In this document: positions 6,438 to 12,931 of the stretch, piece after piece
How positions within the stretch are numbered: position 1 is the stretch's first letter
Layout: each line of letters opens with the position of its first letter
The notes under the pieces: generated by a model
What the model was told of the DNA's origin: nothing
Seen by the model: the letters and a program-made list of their open reading frames with translations, nothing else
The model's database searches: none
Program-made: the position numbers and the translations under genes
Assembly (NCBI GenBank): GCA_944388825.1
Contig: CALXKG010000244.1
Coordinates: 1-20,613, forward strand
Direction of reading: 5' to 3'
Length of the DNA stretch: 20,613 nt
From: an uncultured Clostridia bacterium
GTDB taxonomy: Bacteria; Bacillota; Clostridia; Oscillospirales; Ruminococcaceae

Positions 6438-8525
6438 TTATCCAAACAGCGAGAACGCGACAAACAGGCTGGACAAAAGCGACGCGACCAGCGAAACGAC
6501 GGTGATCTGGGTGTTGATCGACGGGCCGGCGGTGTCTTTAAACGGGTCGCCGACCGTGTCGCCGATGACGGCGGCCTTATGGGCGTCGCTGCCCTTGCCG
6601 CCTTCCTCGCCCGACTCGACGTACTTTTTCGCGTTGTCCCACAGGCCGCCGGCGTTAGACATAAACAGCGCGATCAACAGCCCCGAGACGATATTGCCGA
6701 GCAGAAACCCGCCGATGGCCAGCGGCCCGCCGATCAGCCCGACGGCGACCGTCGCGGCGATGCTCATCAGCCCCGCCGGGATCAGCTCTTTCAGCGCCCC
6801 GCTGGTGGCGATGTCGATGCACTTGCCGTAATCCGGCTTGACCCCCTTCCGGCCTTCCTTCAGGCCGGCGATCGTTTTGAACTGCCGGTGGATCTCGGCG
6901 ACCATCCGCTGGGCGTTTTTGTCGACGCCGAGGATCAGCATCGCCGAGAAGACGGCCGGGATAGCCGCGCCGATCAGGATGCCGAAGAAGACGGTTGGGG
7001 ACATGATGTCGAAACCGGTGATCGGTTCTCTTCCGGCCAGGACGAGCGCGTCGTTTGCCTCCGACATGAAGGCCCCCAGCAGCGAGATGACGGTGAGGCC
7101 CGCCGCGCCGATCGAAAAGCCTTTGGTGACCGCCTTGACGGTGTTGCCGGCCGAGTCCAGCTCGTCGGCGGTGCGGATCGTCTCTTCCCCGAGCCCGCCC
7201 ATTTCGGCGAGGCCCCTGGCGTTGTCGACGATCGGGCCGTAGGCGTCGTTAGAGATGATCATCCCGACGATCGAAAGCATACCGACCGCGGCCATCGAGA
7301 TGCCGAAGATCGCGTACCCTTCCCCCATCGGCGCGCAGAGCTGGTAGGCGATGAGGGCCGAGACGGCGATGCCGGCCATCGCGGGCAGGGCCGAAATAAA
7401 CCCGTAGGAGACGCCGGACAGGACGGTAAACGCCGGGCCGGACTGGGAAGCGTGGGCGACCTTTTTGACGATCGGTTTGGAGTCGTCGGTGAAATAGTCG
7501 GTCGTGATGCCGATGATAACGCCGACTAAGAGGCCGACGGCGGCCGCGCCCCAGATCCGCCAGGAGAACCCGGGAAAGAGGGCGGTCGCGGCGGCGGTCA
7601 GGACAAGGAAGATGCCGGTCGTCACATAGGTGGAGGAGTTGAGCGCTTTGGTCGGGTTGCCGTGTTTGCCGATCCTTGCGGTGGCGATGCCGATGATCGA
7701 GGCCAGCAGCCCCAGTATCGCGTAGCAGAAGACCATCGAGATGTTGGCGTATTCCCCGCCCGAAAGGGATTGGGCGATGACCAGCGCCGAGGCCATTGCC
7801 GCGACGTTGGAGTCGAACAGGTCGGCGCCCATCCCGGCGACGTCGCCGACATTGTCGCCGACGTTATCGGCGATGACGGCGGGGTTGCGGGGGTCGTCTT
7901 CCGGGATGCCGAGCTCCACCTTGCCGGTCAGGTCGGCCGAGATATCGGCGGTTTTGGTAAAGATGCCGCCGCCCGCTTTGGCAAAGAGGGCCAGCGACGA
8001 GGCGCCGAAGGAGAAGCCGAGCAGGATCGAGGCGTTGCCGGTCAGCATCAGCACCGCCGCTACCCCGAAGAGGGAGCAGCCGACCACCAGAAGCCCCATG
8101 ACCGCGCCGCCCCGGAAGCCGATCAGGAAGGCGGGCTTGATGCCCTTTTTCGCGGCTTCGGCCGAGCGGCCGTTGGAGAGGGTCGCGACCAGGATGCCGA
8201 TCTTGCCGGCGATGGCCGACAGCACCGTCCCGGCGAGGTAGGCGAGCGTCATGGCGATGTTATCGAGCACATTCCCGTTCCAGATGGGGGAGGGGAGCAG
8301 CAGCAGGATGACGATGGCGGCGATAATGGCAAACCGGGCCAGTACCGCGTATTCCCGGCGCATGAAGGTGTTGGCCCCTTCTTTGATCAGCTGGGAGACT
8401 TCTTCGATTTTTTTGTTGACCGTCTTCTGCTTTTTGACCCAGAGGTAAAGGTAGGCGGCAAAGGCGAAGGCGATGGCGACCGTCAAAAAGGAGAGGCCGT
8501 AAAAGAGGGGGAGTTGGTTGTCCAT
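6438..8525 (-). CDS. hppA: Membrane-bound H+-translocating pyrophosphatase, K+-independent type
   Basis: This 695-residue polytopic protein (about 16 membrane helices) couples hydrolysis of pyrophosphate to ion pumping across the cytoplasmic membrane. The catalytic loop DDPRNPAVIADNVGDNVGD (210-228) and the C-terminal GDTVGDPFKDTAGPSIN (from about 650) bind Mg-pyrophosphate and are intact. At the ion-specificity site it reads GNTVKAVTKG, with Lys464 and Thr467. In this family Lys/Thr here marks K+-independent pumps, which are proton pumps; Na+ pumps are K+-dependent with Ala. The ATG at 8525 has AAAGGA 9 nt upstream and gives the usual short lumenal N-terminus; a further 31 upstream codons are leader sequence. 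It is monocistronic, with a promoter at 8783-8811 and terminator at 6371-6400. Confidence 0.96.
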   Translation of the reverse strand: MDNQLPLFYGLSFLTVAIAFAFAAYLYLWVKKQKTVNKKIEEVSQLIKEGANTFMRREYAVLARFAIIAAIVILLLLPSPIWNGNVLDNIAMTLAYLAGTVLSAIAGKIGILVATLSNGRSAEAAKKGIKPAFLIGFRGGAVMGLLVVGCSLFGVAAVLMLTGNASILLGFSFGASSLALFAKAGGGIFTKTADISADLTGKVELGIPEDDPRNPAVIADNVGDNVGDVAGMGADLFDSNVAAMASALVIAQSLSGGEYANISMVFCYAILGLLASIIGIATARIGKHGNPTKALNSSTYVTTGIFLVLTAAATALFPGFSWRIWGAAAVGLLVGVIIGITTDYFTDDSKPIVKKVAHASQSGPAFTVLSGVSYGFISALPAMAGIAVSALIAYQLCAPMGEGYAIFGISMAAVGMLSIVGMIISNDAYGPIVDNARGLAEMGGLGEETIRTADELDSAGNTVKAVTKGFSIGAAGLTVISLLGAFMSEANDALVLAGREPITGFDIMSPTVFFGILIGAAIPAVFSAMLILGVDKNAQRMVAEIHRQFKTIAGLKEGRKGVKPDYGKCIDIATSGALKELIPAGLMSIAATVAVGLIGGPLAIGGFLLGNIVSGLLIALFMSNAGGLWDNAKKYVESGEEGGKGSDAHKAAVIGDTVGDPFKDTAGPSINTQITVVSLVASLLSSLFVAFSLFG

Positions 8526-8776
8526 AATTTTCAGTCCTTTCCATGGGGAAAACGTAAGGGAACGGGACTGTCCGGACGCGCGGCGGCCCTTGGGTAATCG
8601 ATTACTTTTTGGCCGCAAGCAATCCCATTACCCTGCGCGAAAAGGGGCAGGACCCCGGATGGAGTCCCGCCCCGTCAAACTTCCGCGCCCGCCCCGCGCG
8701 CCGGGGCAAGGGATACAGATTCGGGATAAATAGGGCATTTTACCCTATGCCAGACTCCACCGCTTATTCCGAAATC
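8526..8776 (-). promoter_or_regulatory. Long structured 5' leader of hppA
   Basis: The predicted transcript starts near 8776, giving a leader of ~250 nt. It holds, in transcript order, a small hairpin (8730-8748, arms ATAGGG/CCCTAT); a GC-rich 10-bp stem (8644-8673) followed by four T, which looks like an intrinsic terminator; and a long interrupted stem (8592-8633, arms GGGTAAT/ATTACCC plus an inner 6 bp) whose 3' arm contains the palindrome GTAATCGATTAC (8594-8605). The ribosome site follows. I do not recognise a known riboswitch class. The arrangement suggests attenuation or RNA-level control of hppA, which is inference. Confidence 0.5.
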
Positions 8777-8782
8777 AATTCC

Positions 8783-8811
8783 AGTATAGGAAACTTTTTT
8801 CGGCTTGTCAA
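8783..8811 (-). promoter_or_regulatory. Sigma-A promoter of hppA
   Basis: On the minus strand TTGACA (8806-8811) and TATACT (8783-8788) are 17 bp apart. The expected start is near 8776, some 250 nt before the hppA ATG. Confidence 0.82.
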
Positions 8812-8864
8812 TCTACTTTTTGCCGATGTTTCATCCAAAACTTTATGCAAATTATATAAACACC

Positions 8865-8885
8865 AACCGGATACTGTATCCGGTT
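8865..8885. repeat. Palindrome in the divergent hppA / CofE-like intergenic region
   Basis: AACCGGATAC and GTATCCGGTT form a perfect 10-bp inverted repeat around one T. It lies in the AT-richer stretch between two divergent genes (8812-9075, with nothing else firm in it), ~55 bp upstream of the hppA -35 box. It could be an operator or a cruciform/hairpin; on the plus strand it is followed by a short T run, but no plus-strand gene precedes it. Confidence 0.6.
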
Positions 8886-8995
8886 TGTCACTTTTTCGGA
8901 TAGAGTAAACCATCCTCCGCCGAAAGAATTTATCCTCTTTTCAGAAATTCTCAAGGATTTTCCCCTGTTTTCTCCCAAAATCCGCGCGGCGGTTC

Positions 8996-9004
8996 TGGTA
9001 TCCT
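8996..9004 (+). promoter_or_regulatory. Possible extended -10 promoter of the CofE-like gene
   Basis: TGGTATCCT has the TG-N-TATCCT form of an extended -10 element, about 72 bp before the ATG at 9076. No convincing -35 hexamer is visible 17 bp upstream, so this is a weak call. Confidence 0.3.
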
Positions 9005-9075
9005 GTAAGGGAAAGAAATTTCAGGGCGTATCGGATGGTTCAATTTCTGGAGCGTTTTCCAGGGGAGGGTGTGTC

Positions 9076-9855
9076 ATGCAGGCAGTCCAAACGGCGGTGC
9101 AGCCGGACGAAATCGTCGAGCATTTCCAGCGGGAGGGTACGGTCCCGGGGACGTTTGTCAACTTTGACCGGGCGGAGGTCATTCGGGTGGACGGGGTGCG
9201 CTACCGGCGGCTGGCGGTCAGGACACCGCTTATCCGGGAGAGGGACGCGCTGTTCCCGGTTATCCGGGACGCGGCGGGGCGATTCCTGGAGGAGGGGGAT
9301 ATCCTCGTCGTCACCGAAAAGGTGGTCGCGATCTCCCAGGGGCGGTCGACGCCGGTTTCGGCGGTCAAGCCCTCGGGGCTGGCAAAATTCCTCTCCCGGT
9401 TTGTCACCCGCACCCCGTATGGCATCGGGCTTGCGATGCCGGAGACGATGGAGTGCGCGCTGCGGGCGTGCGGCCGGGGGAGGATCCTGCTGGCGGCGGC
9501 GGCCGGGGCGGCCGGGAAGCTCATCGGGAAAAAGGGGTGGTTTTACCGGGTCGCCGGGATGCAGGCCGCCGGGATCGACGGGCCCTGCGCCTGTACGATA
9601 CCGCCCTACAACCAGTATATCGTCCTTTCGCCCGAAGATCCCGACGGGGCGGCGGAAAAGCTGTACGGGGCGTTCAGGCGGGAAGGATACCCGCTGCGGG
9701 CGGTGGTGATCGCCGACTGCAACGACTTCGGCGGGAACCTGATCGGGCAGTCGGGCGGGGCCGACCTGCCGCTCCTGGCCCGGGTGCTGGCCGATAACCC
9801 GCTGGGGCAGGGGGACGACCAGACGCCGGTGGGGATCGTGCGGCGAGGGGAATGA
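9076..9855 (+). CDS. CofE-like protein (F420-0:gamma-glutamyl ligase family)
   Basis: The 259-residue protein resembles the CofE fold. Residues about 45-90 carry VRTPLIRERDALFPVIRDA and the hallmark EEGDILVVTEKVVAISQGR, where the ligase family binds nucleotide and metal; the end has ADNPLGQGDDQTPVGIVRR, like the family's closing region. CofE adds glutamate to F420-0 in archaea and actinobacteria. No other F420 gene is present here, and Clostridia do not normally make F420, so the true substrate is probably different. The ATG at 9076 has GGGGAGGG 6 nt upstream. The gene stands alone, with a hairpin-rich repeat and a terminator (10138-10164) behind it. Family assignment is fairly sure; function is not. 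Confidence 0.75.
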   Translation: MQAVQTAVQPDEIVEHFQREGTVPGTFVNFDRAEVIRVDGVRYRRLAVRTPLIRERDALFPVIRDAAGRFLEEGDILVVTEKVVAISQGRSTPVSAVKPSGLAKFLSRFVTRTPYGIGLAMPETMECALRACGRGRILLAAAAGAAGKLIGKKGWFYRVAGMQAAGIDGPCACTIPPYNQYIVLSPEDPDGAAEKLYGAFRREGYPLRAVVIADCNDFGGNLIGQSGGADLPLLARVLADNPLGQGDDQTPVGIVRRGE

Positions 9856-9910
9856 ACGCGGATTGGCCGCCGGGCGGGGCAAAATGGACTACATGTAATT
9901 GTTCCAGGGA

Positions 9911-10126
9911 GAATATCAACTTTCCGGGCGTCTAATCCACGCTTCGAAGACCGGCCTTCCACGGCCGGTCTTATGCGGGTGGGGCGGACATCTTACGCCG
10001 CGTCGGACATGGGATTGTCAAGGGGCTTTGCTCCTTGACCGGATTCCAAAGGCAGCGCCTTTGGTCCATCAAAGTGAAACTTTGTCGCTGCCTTAAGGGC
10101 AGCGAAACCAATGTTAAATTGTTATG
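9911..10126 (+). repeat. 216-bp hairpin-rich dispersed repeat, copy 1
   Basis: This block recurs at 18429-18644 in the same orientation with 9 mismatches and no gaps (about 96% identity). It folds into a chain of short hairpins: AAGACCGGCC/GGCCGGTCTT (9947-9972), TCAAGGGGC/GCTCCTTGA (10018-10038), CCAAAGGC/GCCTTTGG (10046-10064), CAAAGT/ACTTTG with a GAA loop (10070-10084), and TCGCTGCC/GGCAGCGA (10085-10105). It begins 55 bp after the CofE-like stop and ends just before a terminator, so it should be transcribed as a 3' UTR. It has no credible coding frame and no clear target-site duplication. Confidence 0.92.
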
Positions 10127-10137
10127 TCAACATTTTC

Positions 10138-10164
10138 CGCTGTCCAGAAGGGCGGCGTTTTTTT
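10138..10164 (+). terminator. Rho-independent terminator after repeat copy 1
   Basis: CGCTGTCC-AGAA-GGGCGGCG forms an 8-bp stem with two G-T pairs, followed directly by seven T (10158-10164). It would end the transcript of the CofE-like gene after the repeat. Confidence 0.72.
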
Positions 10165-10204
10165 CTTTATAAATTAACATTATGTGAACTTTCCCGTCCG
10201 CAGG

Positions 10205-10234
10205 TTGGCAGCATCTGTCCGCATATGGTATAAT
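10205..10234 (+). promoter_or_regulatory. Promoter of the DUF1538/P-II operon
   Basis: TTGGCA (10205-10210) and TATAAT (10229-10234) are 18 bp apart. The expected start near 10241 leaves a short leader before the TTG at 10287. Confidence 0.78.
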
Positions 10235-10286
10235 ATTTGTAACCGGAATGTAATTTTTGTACGACAGAAAGGAGCGTGGGAAGGAT

Positions 10287-11813
10287 TTGGAAAGAAGCCT
10301 TTTGAAACTGCGGGAGAAGTTTGGGGAAAAGCTCCGGGAGGCGCTGCTGGCGGTCCTGCCGATATCGGCGGTCGTTTTGTTCCTCTGCTTTACCGTCTCC
10401 CCGGTGACGCCGGGGGTGCTGCTCGCTTTCCTTCTGGGGGCGGCGCTGGTGATCGCCGGGATGATGTTTTTCACCCTGGGGGCAGAGATGTCGATGACCC
10501 CGATGGGGGAGAAGGTCGGTGCGGCCGTCACCAGCAGCGGCAAGCTGTGGAAGGTGGTCGTCCTCTTTTTCATCCTGGGCTTTGTGATCACCGTCTCGGA
10601 GCCGGACCTGACCGTCCTTGCCAACCAGGTGCCGCAGGTGCCAAACCCCGTGATCATCGGCGCGGTGGCGGCGGGGGTGGGCCTCTTCCTCCTGCTGGGG
10701 ATCTTGCGGATGCTGTTCAAGGTGGCGCTGCCGCCGATGCTGAGCGTCTTTTATGTCCTCTGCTTTATCCTCGCGGCCTTTACCCCGCGGGAATTTTTAA
10801 GCGTCGCGTTTGACTCGGGCGGGGTCACGACCGGCCCGATGACCGTCCCGTTTATCATGGCGCTGGGCGTCGGCATCGCGGCGGTCCGCTCGGATAAGCA
10901 CGCGGCCGACGACTCGTTCGGGCTGGTCGCCCTCTGCTCGGTCGGGCCGATTCTGGCGGTGCTGCTGCTGGGGATTTTCTATAACCCGTCGGGCGCCGGG
11001 TATACCCCGTCCGCCGTTCCGAACCCGGACGATTCGGTCGCGCTCTGGCGGATGTTCTCGTCCGAGCTGCCCCATTATATGGGCGAGATCGCCGTCTCCC
11101 TGCTGCCGATCGTCCTCTTTTTCGGGCTGTATCAGATCGTGTCGCTCCATATGGACCGGCAGTCGCTCGGCCGGGTCGGGGTGGGGCTTATTTATACCTA
11201 CATCGGGCTGGTGCTCTTTTTGACCGGCGCAAACGTCGGGTTTGTCCCGGCGGGCAACTATCTGGGCGGGGTGCTGGCAGGCGGAGAATACCGCTGGGCG
11301 CTGATCCCGGCGGCGATGGTGATGGGCTTTCTGATCGTCCGGGCGGAACCGGCCGTCTACGTCCTCAATAAGCGGGTGGAAGAGATGACCGACGGGGCGA
11401 TCTCCTCCGGCGCGATGGGGCTGGCGCTGGGGTTCGCGGTCGCCATTTCGCTGGCGCTGGCGATGGTGCGGGTCATCACCGGCATTTCGATCTTGTGGTT
11501 TTTGCTGCCGGGGTACGCGATCGCCCTCATCATCTCCTTTTTTGTCCCGAAGATCTATACCGCCATCGCCTTTGACGCCGGCGGGGTCGCGTCCGGGCCG
11601 ATGGCGACCGCTTTCCTGCTGCCGCTGGCGCAGGGGGCCTGCCTGGCGACCGGCGGGGACGTCGTCGCCGACGCGTTCGGCGTGATCGCGATGGTCGCGA
11701 TGACCCCGCCGATCACCGTACAGGTGATGGGCCTGCTGTCGGGCGTCCGCCGCCGGAAGGCTGCGCCTGCCGTGACGGCGCCGCCGCTGGCCGACGCGGT
11801 CATCGAGCTGTAA
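10287..11813 (+). CDS. DUF1538-family multi-spanning membrane protein, putative transporter
   Basis: This 508-residue hydrophobic protein belongs to the DUF1538 family, whose function is unknown. It has about 12-14 membrane segments and a clear internal duplication: the first half has LPISAVVLF, FTLGAEMSM and FDSGGVTTGPM (175-185); the second half repeats these as LPIVLFFGL, FLTGANVGF and FDAGGVASGPM (429-439). Duplicated halves with a glycine-rich GGV-x-x-GPM loop are typical of secondary transporters or channels, so transport is likely. I chose the TTG at 10287 (opening LERSLLKLREKF), 12 nt after AAAGGAG; a TTG ten codons earlier would lie upstream of that site. A tandem P-II-like gene follows after 16 bp, suggesting regulation by it. 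Confidence 0.88.
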   Translation: MERSLLKLREKFGEKLREALLAVLPISAVVLFLCFTVSPVTPGVLLAFLLGAALVIAGMMFFTLGAEMSMTPMGEKVGAAVTSSGKLWKVVVLFFILGFVITVSEPDLTVLANQVPQVPNPVIIGAVAAGVGLFLLLGILRMLFKVALPPMLSVFYVLCFILAAFTPREFLSVAFDSGGVTTGPMTVPFIMALGVGIAAVRSDKHAADDSFGLVALCSVGPILAVLLLGIFYNPSGAGYTPSAVPNPDDSVALWRMFSSELPHYMGEIAVSLLPIVLFFGLYQIVSLHMDRQSLGRVGVGLIYTYIGLVLFLTGANVGFVPAGNYLGGVLAGGEYRWALIPAAMVMGFLIVRAEPAVYVLNKRVEEMTDGAISSGAMGLALGFAVAISLALAMVRVITGISILWFLLPGYAIALIISFFVPKIYTAIAFDAGGVASGPMATAFLLPLAQGACLATGGDVVADAFGVIAMVAMTPPITVQVMGLLSGVRRRKAAPAVTAPPLADAVIEL

Positions 11814-11829
11814 GAAAGGGGGAACTTGG

Positions 11830-12522
11830 ATGCAGGGCTTAAGCATACTGGTCACAATTGTCGCCCGTTCGGACGCGAAAAGGTTCCTCTCCTTTTTCCA
11901 GCAGGAGGGGGTCCGCTGCCTGACCGTTACGGTCGGGCGGGGGACCGCGTCGGGGGAGATGCTGGATTATTTCGGCCTGAAGGACAGCGAGAAGATGGTC
12001 CTCTTCTGCGCGGCCGGCTGGGACGAGTGGAAGGGCATCGCCCGGAAGCTGCTGCGGAAAATGGGGCTGGAGGCCCCGGGGACCGGGGTATCGTTCCTGG
12101 TGCCTTTGAGCAGCGTCGGCGGCGGAAGGGTTTTGCAGCTTTTAAGCGGCGGGCAGATGCAGCCGCCGGAGGAGGAGAGCGAGATGAAAAACACACCGTT
12201 TGAACTCCTGGTAGCGGTCGTCAACCAGGGATACACCGGCCTCGCGATGGAGGCCGCCCGTTCGGCCGGCGCGGGGGGCGGCACTGTCATTCACGCCAGG
12301 GGCACCGGCGAAGGCCCCGAGCGGCAGTTTTTAGGGGTCAGCCTGGCGCCTGAAAAGGAGATCATTTTCATCGTCGTCCGGAAGGCGCAGAAAAACGCGG
12401 TCATGACGGCGATCATGGAAAAAGCGGGCCTCTCCACCCGCGCCGGGAGCATTGTTTTCTCGCTGCCGGTCACCGGCGTCGCCGGGCTGCGGCTCGGGAC
12501 GGACGGGGAACAGGAAGAATAA
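11830..12522 (+). CDS. Tandem P-II-like signal protein (two fused P-II domains)
   Basis: The 230-residue protein consists of two P-II-like domains, about 1-112 and 121-230, joined by an acidic linker (PPEEESE). The C-terminal domain has the family stretch GAGGGTVIHARGTG and ends in SIVFSLPVTGVAGL; the N-terminal one is more degenerate but ends in the parallel GVSFLVPLSSVGG. P-II proteins are trimers that bind nucleotides and control transporters or enzymes; GlnK with AmtB and SbtB with SbtA are the best-known membrane pairs. The T-loops here are short, unlike GlnB, so the uridylylation site is absent. The ATG at 11830 has AAGGGGG 7 nt upstream. Coupling with the DUF1538 gene suggests it senses a metabolite or energy state and gates that protein. 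Confidence 0.87.
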   Translation: MQGLSILVTIVARSDAKRFLSFFQQEGVRCLTVTVGRGTASGEMLDYFGLKDSEKMVLFCAAGWDEWKGIARKLLRKMGLEAPGTGVSFLVPLSSVGGGRVLQLLSGGQMQPPEEESEMKNTPFELLVAVVNQGYTGLAMEAARSAGAGGGTVIHARGTGEGPERQFLGVSLAPEKEIIFIVVRKAQKNAVMTAIMEKAGLSTRAGSIVFSLPVTGVAGLRLGTDGEQEE

Positions 12523-12525
12523 ACG

Positions 12526-12754
12526 GGGCCCGGGGAAACCCGGGCTAAGACTGTCGAAAAACAAGTTTTTCGACAGATAACATCGGGACTGCATGCCTCC
12601 CTACGGTCGACACTTGTCCCGATCAAGGTATTTTTTCCGCCGTACATGCCGCCGGAAAAAATGTGATTAAATTTTTGAGCGCGTCGGAAAGTCGGTTTTC
12701 TTTTTCAACGGGACTTTTTCGACACACTGGGCCCGGGGAAACCCGGGCTTTTTT
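12526..12754 (+). mobile_element. MITE-like insertion between two copies of a terminator hairpin
   Basis: A 21-bp direct repeat containing the hairpin GCCCGGGGAAACCCGGGC occurs at 12526-12546 and 12729-12749. Between them lie 182 bp with TGTCGAAAAA near the left end (12552-12561) and its inverse TTTTTCGACA near the right end (12715-12724). Inside are three more hairpins: arms 12551-12561/12566-12576 (11 bp, perfect), 12582-12589/12616-12623 (8 bp), 12631-12639/12653-12661 (9 bp). No protein is encoded. The reading is a small non-autonomous element that split or duplicated the P-II operon terminator; the long direct repeat is unusual for a target duplication. Confidence 0.6.
12731..12754 (+). 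terminator. Rho-independent terminator of the DUF1538/P-II operon
   Basis: A 7-bp stem GCCCGGG/CCCGGGC with a GAAA loop is followed by six T. The upstream twin at 12528-12545 has the same stem and loop but no T-tract, so only this copy looks complete. Confidence 0.85.
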
Positions 12755-12846
12755 CGATCTGGTTTGCCGCACTTCAAATGGACGGCTAGCCGCCGCATCC
12801 TGCGCGTCTTTGGCCATGGTTTCCGCGGCCCTTTTTGAGACGCCTC

Positions 12847-12875
12847 TGGACAAAAAAAGATTCATCCTGTATAAT
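12847..12875 (+). promoter_or_regulatory. Promoter of the DivIVA-like/MATE/nth operon
   Basis: TGGACA (12847-12852) and TATAAT (12870-12875) are 17 bp apart, with the expected start near 12882, about 50 nt before the TTG at 12932. Confidence 0.75.
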
Positions 12876-12931
12876 GAAAATGGATTAAAGCGCGCGGGGC
12901 ATCCGGCGCTACAGAAAGGACGGCGCTGGGG

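Noticed and set aside
6348..7529. A 393-codon plus-strand open frame opposite hppA
   Set aside because: It is antisense to a highly conserved gene, rich in Arg, Asp and Gly as expected for the complement of GC-rich coding sequence, and has no ribosome site.
6438..8525. A Na+-pumping pyrophosphatase
   Set aside because: Known Na+ pumps are K+-dependent with Ala at the site where this protein has Lys464.
8526..8776. A fluoride or c-di-AMP riboswitch upstream of hppA
   Set aside because: Pyrophosphatase genes can have fluoride switches, and CCCGAAUCUGU faintly recalls the c-di-AMP class, but the other conserved blocks of both classes are not found in the leader.
9606..9962. Minus-strand open frames starting MEGRSSKRGLDARK in both 216-bp repeats (also 18256-18480)
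   Set aside because: The shared start is only the repeat itself; beyond the repeat edge the two frames diverge fully and run antisense into the CofE-like gene and scfB.
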